A stretch of DNA of 64,000 bases from assembly GCF_024448505.1 (NCBI RefSeq), contig NZ_JAMOHV010000015.1, positions 53,611 through 117,610 of the forward strand. Reading direction: 5' to 3'. This document shows positions 35,969-47,146 of this stretch, in pieces (position 1 is the stretch's first letter; each line of letters starts with the position of its first letter). The translations under genes and the position numbers were made by a program. Below the pieces are notes generated by a model that saw only the letters and a program-made list of their open reading frames with translations, did not search any database and had not been told where the DNA came from. The DNA is from Stutzerimonas degradans. GTDB lineage: Bacteria; Pseudomonadota; Gammaproteobacteria; Pseudomonadales; Pseudomonadaceae.

Positions 35969-35972
<4 letters not shown>
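35301..35972 (+). CDS. lutC: Lactate utilisation protein LutC/LldG
   Basis: The 223-residue protein starts MSAKANILAKLKKSLEG at ATG 35301; eighteen upstream in-frame codons run into the REP pair and were excluded. The LUD fold shows SLTGTLGAIASTGSLIMWPTRE and SLVPPVHFAILKASEI. It is the third subunit of the LutABC lactate-oxidising complex. Its stop overlaps the dld start (ATGA), indicating coupling. Confidence 0.93.
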
Positions 35973-38818
<2,846 letters not shown>

Positions 38819-38821
38819 ATG

Positions 38822-38859
38822 ACGAAACGGCCCCGTGCGCAATGCCGGGGCCGTTTCGT
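38822..38859. terminator. Terminator after the lactate operon
   Basis: ACGAAACGGCCCC at 38822-38834 pairs with GGGGCCGTTTCGT at 38847-38859, a 13-bp perfect stem followed by TTTG. It lies four bases after dld. Confidence 0.85.
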
Positions 38860-38997
38860 TTGTGGCATTTCGATGAACGCTCAAGCGCAATCGCAGTCGG
38901 AATTTCAGAGCCCCTGACGGGTTCGATTCGACTCGGCGCCGCCGTTTCCGCAGTTTTCAGGCAGGCCCGGGAAGTCCACAAGACTGGAGGACCCACC

Positions 38998-39303
38998 ATG
39001 AAAATTCACGCACTGCTCGCATCCGCCGTACTGCTCGCCAGCCCCGCCGTCTTCGCCGCTCAGGACCTGTGCCAGACCAATCTTCAGGAGATCGAAGACA
39101 ACATGGCCACCCAGAGCACCACACTCGGCGAACCGGCCAAGAGCCAGGTCGAGGAACATGTCATGCAGGCCAAGCAGGCCCAGCAAGCGGGCGACACCGA
39201 GGGTTGCATCGCTCACTCCACCAAGGCCCTGCAGGAACTCAAAGGCCCCGGCAGCTCCGGTAGCGGCGGCTCCAGCGGCTCGGGTTCAGGCGCCGGCAAC
39301 TGA
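38998..39303 (+). CDS. Small secreted protein of unknown function
   Basis: The 101-residue precursor begins MKIHALLASAVLLASPAVFA, a clear Sec signal peptide with likely cleavage after AFA or FAA at about residue 20. The mature part is mostly helical and acidic, with two cysteines (DLCQTN and EGCIAHS) that could form one disulfide, and a flexible Gly/Ser tail (GSGGSSGSGSGAGN). I do not recognise a named family. It stands alone between the lactate operon terminator and the ssrA promoter, with a good GGAGG-type ribosome site. Confidence 0.75.
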   Translation: MKIHALLASAVLLASPAVFAAQDLCQTNLQEIEDNMATQSTTLGEPAKSQVEEHVMQAKQAQQAGDTEGCIAHSTKALQELKGPGSSGSGGSSGSGSGAGN

Positions 39304-39383
39304 GCCATCGGTGGTGGGATCGGCGAACGCCGGCCCGCCACCCCATCACTGTACATTTTGTAACCAGCATGGCTAAAAAGTGA

Positions 39384-39412
39384 TCGACACGGTAAACGCT
39401 TCGCCGTATAGT
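39384..39412 (+). promoter_or_regulatory. Sigma-70 promoter of ssrA
   Basis: TCGACA at 39384-39389 and TATAGT at 39407-39412 are separated by 17 bases, close to the sigma-70 consensus, 26 bases before the mature tmRNA 5' end, leaving room for the usual processed leader. Confidence 0.7.
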
Positions 39413-39438
39413 CGCGCCCAGCACCACAAGCGACACCA

Positions 39439-39817
39439 GGGGCCGATTAGGATTCGACGCCGGTAACGAAACTTGAGGGGCATGCCGAGTTGGTAACAGA
39501 ACTCGTAAATAAACTGTTGCAAACCTATAGTTGCCAACGACGACAACTACGAAGGGTACGCGCTAGCCGCCTAACCTTCATCTGGTCGCTTCGGCGCCAG
39601 CGGTCACTAGGGGATGCCTGTAAACCCGAAATGACCGTCAGATAGAACAGGATCGCCGCCAAGTTCGCTGTAGACGTAACGGCTAAAACTCATACAGCTC
39701 GCTCCAAGCACCCTGCCAATCGGGCGGCGCGGAGTTAACTCAGTAGATCTGGCTAAGCATGTAGAACCGATAGCGGAGAGCTGGCGGACGGGGGTTCAAA
39801 TCCCCCCGGCTCCACCA
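39439..39817 (+). ncRNA. ssrA: Transfer-messenger RNA (tmRNA)
   Basis: The 379-base RNA begins GGGGCCGATTAGGATTCGAC and ends with a T-arm and acceptor half GGGTTCAAATCCCCCC..CCACCA; the seven-base acceptor stem pairs with one G-U. The mRNA-like part encodes the proteolysis tag ANDDNYEGYALAA followed by TAA (near 39534-39573). The pseudoknot segments match pseudomonad tmRNA. Recombinase genes start right after its 3' end, as expected for a genomic island inserted in ssrA. Confidence 0.97.
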
Positions 39818-39825
39818 ATTCAACA

Positions 39826-39853
39826 CTGAAACCCGTCTAGAACGCGGGTTTCA
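39826..39853 (+). terminator. Hairpin after ssrA
   Basis: CTGAAACCCG at 39826-39835 pairs with CGGGTTTCAG at 39844-39853. There is no strong T-run, so termination strength is uncertain. It lies within the presumed attachment-site border. Confidence 0.55.
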
Positions 39854-39915
39854 GCCCAGATTTGATGGCATTGGATTACTCACAGTCCGTCTGTGAATCC
39901 AAAAGGTATGCCATC

Positions 39916-42357
39916 ATGTCCAAGCGCCAAAGCAAAACGGGTGTCCCCCACCTGGTCTATCAAGCCAACACTGGCTTCCAGTACTACCTCACATTCCCTA
40001 AGCATTTCGCGGCCAACCCGAAACTGCCTGCGCAAATCCGGTGGTCGCTCAGCCACGACGAAGCCCTGGCCCGCGATCTCGCTAAGTACCTGAATGCTTC
40101 TTTCGAGCAGTTCCTTGCCAAGGCAACCGAGCACTATGTCGAGCTCTTTTCTGACCGCCTGCTGGCTGACCTCCAAAGGTTTCACTTGGCGGTAGCGGAA
40201 GCACTCAAATTCGCCGACCGAGTTTGGAAAGTACGCCCGTCGCCAATGAAGCTCGCGAACCAAGACCTCTCGGTCGCCCACGCTCGCATGATGAAAGAGA
40301 GTGCCGAGCGTGTGGTGCTTTATAGCCATGAGCCAGGCGGCGAAATCTTTTTCGCCCTCACGCCAACACCCGCATTGGTAAAAGCGCTTGGGGTCGGGTT
40401 CGTACGCTTTGACTGGCCCCTCGGAACCAGCAACCAGAACGTCGCCAGCGACGCTGCCCGTTACATTTATGCGGCCCTTGATGTGCTTGAGACTGTCCCA
40501 CCCTCCCCAGGGCGCTATTCGAAAGAATCTCCTGCATTTGCAGCGATGACGCTTTATGAATACCTGTGCCATGCCCGCCCAGACCAGGGTCGGAATCTCA
40601 TGCACATCCCCCCAGCACTACCGCAATCTCGGCAAGCTTTGCATTTTCATCTTCAGCAAGCCAACGCGATGCATCTGAAGCTCCGCATCATTGATCGAGC
40701 GCTCTTGGTGCAGGAGGGATCGGGGCTTTATGTGATGCTTATCGAACTCGATCCGCTGTGCATGAAAGCGCATCTGAGAGAAAAGAAAAGCTTTCGGGTT
40801 GAGCTGCTCACTAGCTCCATCATCATTGCGGTCCTCATGCTGACGTATACGCTGCAGAAGGTTGATAAGGTGCTGTTGCGTTACTTTCAGGAAGACGATC
40901 ACCAAGATCCTTACGCCCAAGCCATGCAGGAAATCGGTGACCTGGTTCGGCGGATGTTGGGTTCTGCTGCAACCGCCGAGCCTATGCAGACGATTCCGGA
41001 GCTGAACTCGCCGACAGATGCTGTGGCACCGCCACAGGATCCAGGCACGCTCGCGTTGCTGAATGCGCTCGGGAGCGTTCTGCCCGACGCGCAGAAAGCC
41101 AAGCTTGAAACCCTCTTTACGCAACCCTCCGTCAACGATCGCATTGTCTCGCCGGCGCGTGGTTCAAACGCAGGGTTGAGCCTCGCAGCTTTGGTAAAGG
41201 AATACGAAGAACGGCAAATTCGTGAAGGCGCCTGGGCTAACCCGCGGACTCGCATTACCGCAAAGGCCCGCCTGGAAGGCCTGTGCGAGCTGCTTGGCGG
41301 GCACCGGCAAGTCGAGACGCTGACTCGCGCTGAATTCAACACGCTACGCGATCATCTGCGTAGCTATCCGAAGAACCGGCATCGCCTCCGTGCCACGCGT
41401 AACCAGCCGCTAAGTAAGATCATTAGCGACGGTAAGTTCGAGCCAATCAACCCTCGCACTGCGAAAAAGTTTTTTGAGCTGGCAAGGGCCCTTGTCACCT
41501 ACGCTCATGATCAGGGTTACATCACCGAAAATATCGCGGCCGGATTGGCATTCAGCACCAAAGGAGCCGAGGCGCCGAGGAAGCGCACGTATAGCCCAAG
41601 CCAGATCGAGAAACTTCTTCACGGTCCGGCCTACACACTGACCACGCCGCCGCGCTGGCGCTTGGATGACTACAAGTTTTGGCTGCCGCTGCTTGGCCTT
41701 TTTACAGGCGCAAGGCTAAGTGAGCTGTGCCAGCTACGGCTCGAAGACATTCGGCAAGAACTCGGCGTCTGGCTCATCAGCATCAATCGAAGCGGGTCGA
41801 AACAGCTGAAGACGTCCGATTCGGAAAGGTTGGTGCCGATTCACCGGCAGCTTATCGAGTCGGGCTTCCTGGAGTTTCATCAAGCACGCCTGGAAGCTGT
41901 CGAGCGAGACGGCAAGGCTCCGCTTTTCGACAATATTCGGGTATACGGCGACCTTTCTCCCGGGCATGTTGCGAGCCGTTGGTTTCTCGGCTCAAGCCAG
42001 ATTAGCCGGGGTTACCTTGGGCTTTGCGGCCTGGGAGATGACGGCCTGACGTACCACGGTCTGCGCCACACCTTTATCAATCAATTTCGCAGACAGAACC
42101 TTGACCTGGCGAAAGCCAAAGCGCTTGTAGGCCACTCGGATAAAAGTACCACCGGTGGGTACGGCGACTGCTATCCGTCTGACGTGCTCAAAGACGAGCT
42201 CGACAAGCTCGATTTCGGGCTAGGGCTGGGACACATCCATTACCGGCACTATCAAGAGTTACGAGAACGCCAGGGCGTTTTCAATGTCGGTCGCCCGGTT
42301 GGCACCCCCTTCCCCAGCGTGCGGGTTGCTAAGCGACACTGGAAAACGTACGCATAA
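39916..42357 (+). CDS. Tyrosine recombinase/integrase, large form (island integrase 1)
   Basis: The 813-residue protein starts MSKRQSKTGVPHLVYQANTGF at ATG 39916. Its N-terminal 400 residues are a long accessory region opening with a DUF6538-like segment (YYLTFPKHFAANP). A SAM-like core-binding region lies near residues 420-520 and the catalytic domain follows, with Arg near 600 (FTGARLSELCQL), His714 and Arg717 (YHGLRHTF), GHSDKST and Tyr749 (TTGGYGDCY). All residues needed for strand exchange are present. It begins 99 bases after tmRNA and points away from it, the normal layout of an ssrA-inserted island. Confidence 0.92.
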   Translation: MSKRQSKTGVPHLVYQANTGFQYYLTFPKHFAANPKLPAQIRWSLSHDEALARDLAKYLNASFEQFLAKATEHYVELFSDRLLADLQRFHLAVAEALKFADRVWKVRPSPMKLANQDLSVAHARMMKESAERVVLYSHEPGGEIFFALTPTPALVKALGVGFVRFDWPLGTSNQNVASDAARYIYAALDVLETVPPSPGRYSKESPAFAAMTLYEYLCHARPDQGRNLMHIPPALPQSRQALHFHLQQANAMHLKLRIIDRALLVQEGSGLYVMLIELDPLCMKAHLREKKSFRVELLTSSIIIAVLMLTYTLQKVDKVLLRYFQEDDHQDPYAQAMQEIGDLVRRMLGSAATAEPMQTIPELNSPTDAVAPPQDPGTLALLNALGSVLPDAQKAKLETLFTQPSVNDRIVSPARGSNAGLSLAALVKEYEERQIREGAWANPRTRITAKARLEGLCELLGGHRQVETLTRAEFNTLRDHLRSYPKNRHRLRATRNQPLSKIISDGKFEPINPRTAKKFFELARALVTYAHDQGYITENIAAGLAFSTKGAEAPRKRTYSPSQIEKLLHGPAYTLTTPPRWRLDDYKFWLPLLGLFTGARLSELCQLRLEDIRQELGVWLISINRSGSKQLKTSDSERLVPIHRQLIESGFLEFHQARLEAVERDGKAPLFDNIRVYGDLSPGHVASRWFLGSSQISRGYLGLCGLGDDGLTYHGLRHTFINQFRRQNLDLAKAKALVGHSDKSTTGGYGDCYPSDVLKDELDKLDFGLGLGHIHYRHYQELRERQGVFNVGRPVGTPFPSVRVAKRHWKTYA

Positions 42358-42369
42358 TATTCAGCTAAT

Positions 42370-42397
42370 AAAAGGTAGGGGCTCGCTCTTACCTTTT
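42370..42397 (+). terminator. Probable terminator after integrase 1
   Basis: AAAAGGTA at 42370-42377 is complementary to TACCTTTT at 42390-42397 with a 12-base loop. It follows the integrase stop by 13 bases. The short T-run is part of the stem. Confidence 0.55.
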
Positions 42398-42410
42398 GCT
42401 CATCTTGCGA

Positions 42411-42431
42411 TTATTGACAAGTTGTCAATAA
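42411..42431. promoter_or_regulatory. Perfect 21-base palindrome upstream of integrase 2
   Basis: TTATTGACAA at 42411-42420 is the exact complement of 42422-42431 around a single central G. It lies in an AT-rich 160-base spacer, 89 bases before the second recombinase. It could be an operator or a recombinase core site. It shares the word TTGACAA with the terminal repeats of the palindrome nest at 44315-44520. Confidence 0.6.
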
Positions 42432-42519
42432 AAACTATCGCATGGTAAATCCTAATAGATTATCTTGACTGTTTATCCATCCAGTAATAATCTCAAGCCT
42501 CACCCACTGTGAGGTATAT

Positions 42520-43779
42520 ATGAATGTAACTGCCCCCCTCTCCATTCCTTTTTACAAAGGCCTGAGTCTTATCGTCGAACCCGGCCATGAAGAACACTTG
42601 CGAATCGCGTTGGCAAACATTTCAGCGATTACGGATGCGATAAACCGCTTTCAGTCTTCTCCTTTGCTTACCGAGTTCATGGACATAACGCTGTCCCGCT
42701 TTCTGCGAGAAAACAATTACGCAGGGAAATCCGAGCACATGCTTCGAGCGCGGATGGAGAAACTAAAAATCGCTCTGACGCAAGATAATCCTACCCGCCG
42801 AGTTGCTGAGCTTGATCGGGCCGACGTACAGCGTCTGAAGGATCAGCTACCGTCGTTACTCAAGCAGAACGCTGCGTCGGGTAGCAAAGGCGCAAACCTC
42901 ACGACCTACTATCAGTTGTTCAATCGAATGCTAGACGAAGCACTTGAGAGCAAGCTGATTACCGAGGCGATCAAAGTCGCGACCTGCAATACAAAACACG
43001 CCGAAATCACCAAGCCATTTCTGGATAGCAATCTGAATCAGATGTTCTCAGGCTGGCCCTACAGAAAGTATCTCGCAGGCGACCTGCCGAAAATCAACCA
43101 GGACGCCAAGCCCTATCGGTTTTGGTTGCTCCCGCTTGGGCTCTATACCGGCGCGCGGCTTAACGAGCTCTGCCAGCTACGTGTGCATGATGTGATCCAG
43201 GATGTCCACGGCGTAGACCTTATCGATATCAACGATAATGGCTACAACAAGTCGTTGAAGACGGGGCCGTCGGCTCGGCAGATTCCAATCTGCTCGAAGC
43301 TAGTGGAGATGGGCTTTCTAAATTTCGTAGAAGAACGGCGCCAGGCCGATGGCAATGACGCTCTGCTTTTCAACGAGCTGAGCTTCGATCCAAAGCACCT
43401 ATACTCCCGCGACCCAAGTCGGTTTTTCTGCGGGCCGTGCACGGGTACAGGATACATCGGTCAGCACTGTCCGCCGGCGGTTAATGGCGGGCTCAATTTT
43501 AAAAGTCTCCGTCGCTCGTTTGCCGTTCGGCTGGAACGGTCAGGCATATCTCCATCCACGATCGCCTATCTGCTCGGCCATGAGGGTGGTGCACCAGAAG
43601 TCACAGCAGACCATTACCTGGAGCAGCCACTGAGTCTGAGATTACTGGAGCAGATGGAACGGGGACTGACATACAACGCACAGACCGAGCAGATCCGCTG
43701 GGAGCATTTTAAAAAGCTGCTCGCAAACCAAGCCGGACGCGGAAAGCGAGGAAGGAGAACTAAGCAAAAGCCTTGCTAG
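42520..43779 (+). CDS. Tyrosine recombinase/integrase (island integrase 2)
   Basis: The 419-residue protein has an N-terminal core-binding domain (SRFLRENNYAGKSEHMLRARM) and a C-terminal catalytic domain: Arg213 (YTGARLNELCQL), Arg331 in FKSLRRSF, LLGHEGG and Tyr366 (TADHYLEQ). The usual His of the HxxR box is Lys328, a change found in some active family members. It resembles the catalytic part of integrase 1 but is only half as long. Tandem recombinases of this kind often act together. A strong terminator follows. Confidence 0.9.
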   Translation: MNVTAPLSIPFYKGLSLIVEPGHEEHLRIALANISAITDAINRFQSSPLLTEFMDITLSRFLRENNYAGKSEHMLRARMEKLKIALTQDNPTRRVAELDRADVQRLKDQLPSLLKQNAASGSKGANLTTYYQLFNRMLDEALESKLITEAIKVATCNTKHAEITKPFLDSNLNQMFSGWPYRKYLAGDLPKINQDAKPYRFWLLPLGLYTGARLNELCQLRVHDVIQDVHGVDLIDINDNGYNKSLKTGPSARQIPICSKLVEMGFLNFVEERRQADGNDALLFNELSFDPKHLYSRDPSRFFCGPCTGTGYIGQHCPPAVNGGLNFKSLRRSFAVRLERSGISPSTIAYLLGHEGGAPEVTADHYLEQPLSLRLLEQMERGLTYNAQTEQIRWEHFKKLLANQAGRGKRGRRTKQKPC

Positions 43780-43833
43780 CGCGTAGCGTTCAAAACAATC
43801 ATCGCCTGGAGATGATTATGAGACAGGATGAAT

Positions 43834-43863
43834 AAAAGGCCGCAGCCAATCTGCGGCCTTTTT
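43834..43863 (+). terminator. Rho-independent terminator after integrase 2
   Basis: AGGCCGCAG pairs with CTGCGGCCT across a short loop and is followed by TTTTT, about 55 bases after the gene. Confidence 0.85.
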
Positions 43864-44314
43864 CGTTCTGAACACAACAGGAAAGAAACCGAATTTTCAC
43901 GCAACTCCGGGCATCGCTTGCGGCGACGGTTGGCACGCCCTATCGCTGAGCACAGTCCACCATCGAAGAACTTGCATCCGCTGCGACGAGAATTCCGTGA
44001 CAGTCGGCTGCTGCCACACAAATTTCAGTTGAAGCGTGGGCGCTTTGGCATCAGACCGGACACCGCTTCATAACGCCACTGTGACAGACACACGGCACGG
44101 TCACCCGGCGCATCGACACTCACTAACTGCCGCAAGCCCTACGAGTGACACGGCGAGACTGCAGCACTCGAGTCATGTGACATGGCGGTCGTAAGACAAG
44201 TGTGCCGCAGTGATCGGGCTTATGATTGAGGCCGGGGCGGCAGCGCCCGCGAATGGCGCAGCTCACGTCTGTGCACAATCGCCATTTCGGCCAGGCAACG
44301 CCTGGCGGCTATGA
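43864..44314. other. Gene-poor stretch
   Basis: No coding region with family features, codon bias or a ribosome site is visible. Short frames exist on both strands but are Arg-rich and look spurious. A small hairpin CCAGGC-AAC-GCCTGG is at about 44291-44305, just before the palindrome nest. Confidence 0.5.
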
Positions 44315-44520
44315 TTTGACAACAAAATTGCGGGGGCATACTTGAAGCAGCGAAGCGTTCCTTCAAGTATGCCCCCGCGCCCCATACTTGAAACCTTCAA
44401 GTATGGGGCAGTTGAGCATTTTGGGCGTTTGCAGGTAAGCGAAACGAATGTGGAGCGAGACCGAGCAATAAGACCAAAATGATCAACTGCCTTCGCGAAG
44501 CGGCTGCCATTGTTGTCAAA
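44315..44520. repeat. 206-base nest of inverted repeats with terminal inverted repeats
   Basis: Terminal repeats TTTGACAACAA (44315-44325) and TTGTTGTCAAA (44510-44520) enclose three further inverted repeats in tandem: an 18-bp perfect one (44330-44347 with 44361-44378, 13-base loop), a 14-bp perfect one (44379-44392 with 44396-44409, 3-base loop), and a 16-base pair of arms with one mismatch (44409-44424 with 44474-44489). The first two share the word ATACTTGAA, so it occurs four times in alternating orientation. No target duplication is obvious. It could be a MITE-like element, a structured RNA or a recombination/replication site; I cannot assign it. Confidence 0.75.
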
Positions 44521-44874
44521 AAAGGCAGCTTTCTTCATTTGCCGCAGGTAAATGGCTAGCTCCAATTTCGATGCTATGCATGGCTACCTCTGCTAAAGCA
44601 GAAGAAGCCTGCTCACGTCCGCTTCCTCTACGGGATGCGCGACGTTTCTATGCAACGGCCGCCGCTTGGTCACCTCCCATTTTGCTAACCCACCACTTCA
44701 TATGTCAGGAAGTACGCACCTCTCTGGCTGACAAACACTCCGCAGCGCCATCCCTGTACCAGCCTTCTCGATGACTGAATTACTCACGAAATCGGTCGGT
44801 CCTTAGTTTTCTCCCTCCGTGCCCAAGCGGTAGACTGAGACACACAAAGCAGTTTCGTTCTCCGAAGGTTACCC
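44521..44874. other. Spacer before the MvaT-like gene
   Basis: About 350 bases with no recognisable gene. A 67-codon frame at 44571-44774 has no ribosome site or family features. The last 100 bases presumably hold the promoter of the MvaT-like gene; no clear consensus elements were seen. Confidence 0.45.
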
Positions 44875-45240
44875 ATGTCCAAACTCGCCGAATTCAAAGC
44901 TCTAGAAGCCCAGCTCGCAGCCCAGCTCAAGCAGCTTGATGCTCTTAAGAATGACGACAAACTCAAGCGCGAAATCGAGTTCGAGGAAAAACTCCGCAAT
45001 TTGATGGGGCAATATGACGTAGGCCTGCGCGAAATTATTTCAATATTGGATCCGCAGCCCAGCCGCACCAGCATCAGCGCCACCCCGACGTCTCAAGCGC
45101 CTCGTCGGCAGCGCCAAGTTAAGGTTTACAAAAACCCAGAAACTGGAGAGGTGGTAGAGACGAAGGGTGGCAATCATAAGATTTTGAAAGCTTGGAAAGA
45201 AAAGCACGGCGCCGAAAAGGTAGAGGGTTGGCTTCAGTAA
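44875..45240 (+). CDS. MvaT/MvaU-family H-NS-like nucleoid protein
   Basis: The 121-residue protein has an N-terminal coiled coil (FKALEAQLAAQLKQLDAL), the family oligomerisation segment DDKLKREIEFEEKLRNLMGQYDVGLREIISILDP, a basic linker and the C-terminal DNA-binding AT-hook-like domain VKVYKNPETGEVVETKGGNHKILKAWKEK. These match MvaT/MvaU, the H-NS analogues of pseudomonads that silence AT-rich foreign DNA. As a copy within a genomic island it may silence island genes or compensate for the host protein. It is followed by a terminator. Confidence 0.92.
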   Translation: MSKLAEFKALEAQLAAQLKQLDALKNDDKLKREIEFEEKLRNLMGQYDVGLREIISILDPQPSRTSISATPTSQAPRRQRQVKVYKNPETGEVVETKGGNHKILKAWKEKHGAEKVEGWLQ

Positions 45241-45259
45241 GCTATCCGACCAACACAAG

Positions 45260-45283
45260 AGCCAGGCACTGCCTGGCTTTTTC
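45260..45283 (+). terminator. Rho-independent terminator after the MvaT-like gene
   Basis: AGCCAGGC-ACT-GCCTGGCT followed by TTTTC forms a compact hairpin with a T-run, 20 bases after the stop codon. Confidence 0.88.
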
Positions 45284-45365
45284 TTTACGCTTTCAGCGGT
45301 CAACGGATGCAAGCGATCGCACTACAACCAGTACCTGGAATTCATCGGTCCTCGCATGCACTCGC

Positions 45366-46646
45366 CTAGTTGCACCGCACCACCCACAACTGATCCAGCC
45401 TGGTCGTGAAACTTTGGCTCATCATCTCCCGTCGCATGCCCCAGTCCGGCGCGGTGGTTACGCGGCCGGGCCGGAGGGTATTGCGGCCCCACTTGGCGTT
45501 GATTGCATCGAGCACGCCCATAACGCGCTCCGACGCGGCGGGCTGGGTTTGGGCGAATAGATCGTCGGTGTACTCGCCGCGCTGGCAGAGGTCCATCAGC
45601 AGGACCTCTGCCTTGCTGAACGAAAAGCCATCGCGATAGATGTGTTCCAACCCAGCGATCGCCGCCCGGATGATGTAGCGGGTGTCGTTGGTGGGATACG
45701 GCAGCTCACACACGACGCCTTTCGCGAACTTGGGCTCGTCGGGATTAAACATGCCGGTACGGATGCTGATTCGGACGCGCTTGCACATGGACTGCTGTGC
45801 CCTCAGCTTCTCGCTGGCCCGAGCGGCATATGCCGCCACTGCGTCCTTGATTGGCTCAAGCTCGCGCAGGCGCTTGCCGAACATCCGCGAGCAGCAGATC
45901 TCCTGTTTGGGTGACGCGACCTCCTCCAGATCGAGGCACGGCGTCCCGCGCAGTTCGCGTGCGGTTTTCTCGATGACCACGCTGAATTTTTTGCGCAGGG
46001 TCCAGGCATCCGCGCTAGCTAGATCCCAAGCAGTACGTATGCCCAACCTGTTCAGGTGCTCGGTCATCCGGCGACCGACACCCCATACATCGCCGACGTC
46101 AGTCACGCGCAGCACCTTGTCGCGCCGCACCGGGTCGAGAAGGTCCACTACCCCACCCGTCTGCTTCTGCCAGCGCTTCGCTGAATGGTTCGCCAACTTG
46201 GCGAGCGTCTTGGTCCCCCCAATGCCCACCCCGACCGGGATACCTGTGCTGCGCAGTACCTCAGCGCGGATCCGCCTGCCGAGCACTTCGACGTCTGGCA
46301 CACCGGTAAGGTCGGCAAACGACTCGTCGATTGAGTACACCTCAACCGCAGGCACCAGGCTCTCGATGACCGTCATGACGCGCTCGCTCATGTCGCCGTA
46401 CAGCGCGTAATTGCTGGAAAACACCACAACGCCCCAACGCTCCAGGTCGCGCCGGATCTGAAAATACGGCACGCCCATTTTGATACCGAGCTGCTTTGCC
46501 TCGGCCGAGCGCGCGATCACGCAGCCGTCATTGTTCGAAAGCACGACGATAGGCGTACGGCGCAAGTCTGGTCGAAAGACACGCTCGCAGCTGGCGTAGA
46601 ACGAGTTGCAATCAATGAGGGCGATGGCCCGCTCAGTACTTGCCAT
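45366..46646 (-). CDS. umuC: DNA polymerase V catalytic subunit UmuC (Y family)
   Basis: The 426-residue protein starts [24 protein letters not shown] and has the Y-family palm motifs ([12 protein letters not shown] with the first Asp; [12 protein letters not shown] with the catalytic Asp-Glu), a thumb helix-hairpin-helix ([20 protein letters not shown]) and the little-finger domain plus the UmuC C-terminal extension. With cleaved UmuD it performs error-prone lesion bypass. It overlaps umuD by 14 bases and is under the LexA box upstream of umuD. Confidence 0.96.
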   Translation of the reverse strand: MASTERAIALIDCNSFYASCERVFRPDLRRTPIVVLSNNDGCVIARSAEAKQLGIKMGVPYFQIRRDLERWGVVVFSSNYALYGDMSERVMTVIESLVPAVEVYSIDESFADLTGVPDVEVLGRRIRAEVLRSTGIPVGVGIGGTKTLAKLANHSAKRWQKQTGGVVDLLDPVRRDKVLRVTDVGDVWGVGRRMTEHLNRLGIRTAWDLASADAWTLRKKFSVVIEKTARELRGTPCLDLEEVASPKQEICCSRMFGKRLRELEPIKDAVAAYAARASEKLRAQQSMCKRVRISIRTGMFNPDEPKFAKGVVCELPYPTNDTRYIIRAAIAGLEHIYRDGFSFSKAEVLLMDLCQRGEYTDDLFAQTQPAASERVMGVLDAINAKWGRNTLRPGRVTTAPDWGMRREMMSQSFTTRLDQLWVVRCN

Positions 46647-47064
46647 GGATTCGGATGCTGTATGACACCACGCCCCATACGTAGAGTTCTTCGCTTTCGA
46701 GGAGGTACCGCGGCGGGAACTTCGGATTAGCCGAGCGCAGAATGACCTGGCTGCCGGCTCGGTCGAAAATCTTGACCAGAGGCTCGTTATTCAGCGCTGC
46801 GATGATCACCTCCCCTTTTTCTGCCTCCCGTCCCCGGTCGATGATCAGAATGTCTCGGTCGAAAATGCCGACCTGGATCATGCTCTCCCCGTCTGCGCGC
46901 GCCAGGTAGGTATGCGGAGCTCGGATGTTCATCAGCTCGTCGAGCGAGATGCTCCCCTCCATGTGGTCCTGCGCTGGGCTCGGGAATCCGGCGGGCACGC
47001 AGAAACTGAAAAACGGCAGTGCAATTGTGGCGGGAGCAGCAGGTCCCAACATATGGACGGGCAT
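46633..47064 (-). CDS. umuD: UmuD, LexA-like autoproteolytic subunit of Pol V
   Basis: The 143-residue protein from ATG 47062-47064 has the self-cleavage site Ala25-Gly26 (CVPAGFPSP), the catalytic Ser61 (ADGESMIQ) and Lys98 (NNEPLVKIF), the same spacing as in E. coli UmuD. RecA-stimulated cleavage gives the active form. Ten upstream in-frame codons extend over the LexA box and were excluded. The box lies 17 bases before the start. Confidence 0.95.
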   Translation of the reverse strand: MPVHMLGPAAPATIALPFFSFCVPAGFPSPAQDHMEGSISLDELMNIRAPHTYLARADGESMIQVGIFDRDILIIDRGREAEKGEVIIAALNNEPLVKIFDRAGSQVILRSANPKFPPRYLLESEELYVWGVVSYSIRIHGKY

Positions 47065-47080
47065 GGCACAGACCTCATAA

Positions 47081-47096
47081 CTGTATGCATACACAG
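47081..47096. promoter_or_regulatory. LexA box shared by umuDC and the SRAP gene
   Basis: CTGTATGCATACACAG is a CTG-N10-CAG SOS box with a near-perfect palindromic core. It lies 17 bases upstream of umuD and 51 bases upstream of the divergent SRAP gene, so one LexA site can control both. Confidence 0.88.
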
Positions 47097-47146
47097 TATT
47101 CTGAAGCTAGAGTCCGGTCAATTGAACCAGATGTGCGGGGGCACCC

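Noticed and set aside
43828..44073. An 81-codon plus-strand frame after integrase 2
   Set aside because: It begins at the terminator hairpin, is Arg/His-rich and has no ribosome site or recognisable motif.
44315..44520. Retron msr-msd RNA, because of flanking inverted repeats and internal hairpins
   Set aside because: No reverse transcriptase is encoded nearby and the typical priming guanosine context could not be identified.
44315..44520. Integron attC sites
   Set aside because: No GTTRRRY-type core or R/L box spacing was recognised, and no integron integrase is nearby.
44263..44565. A 100-codon minus-strand frame across the palindrome nest
   Set aside because: It reads straight through the inverted repeats and lacks a ribosome site, so the repeats explain the open frame better than a protein does.
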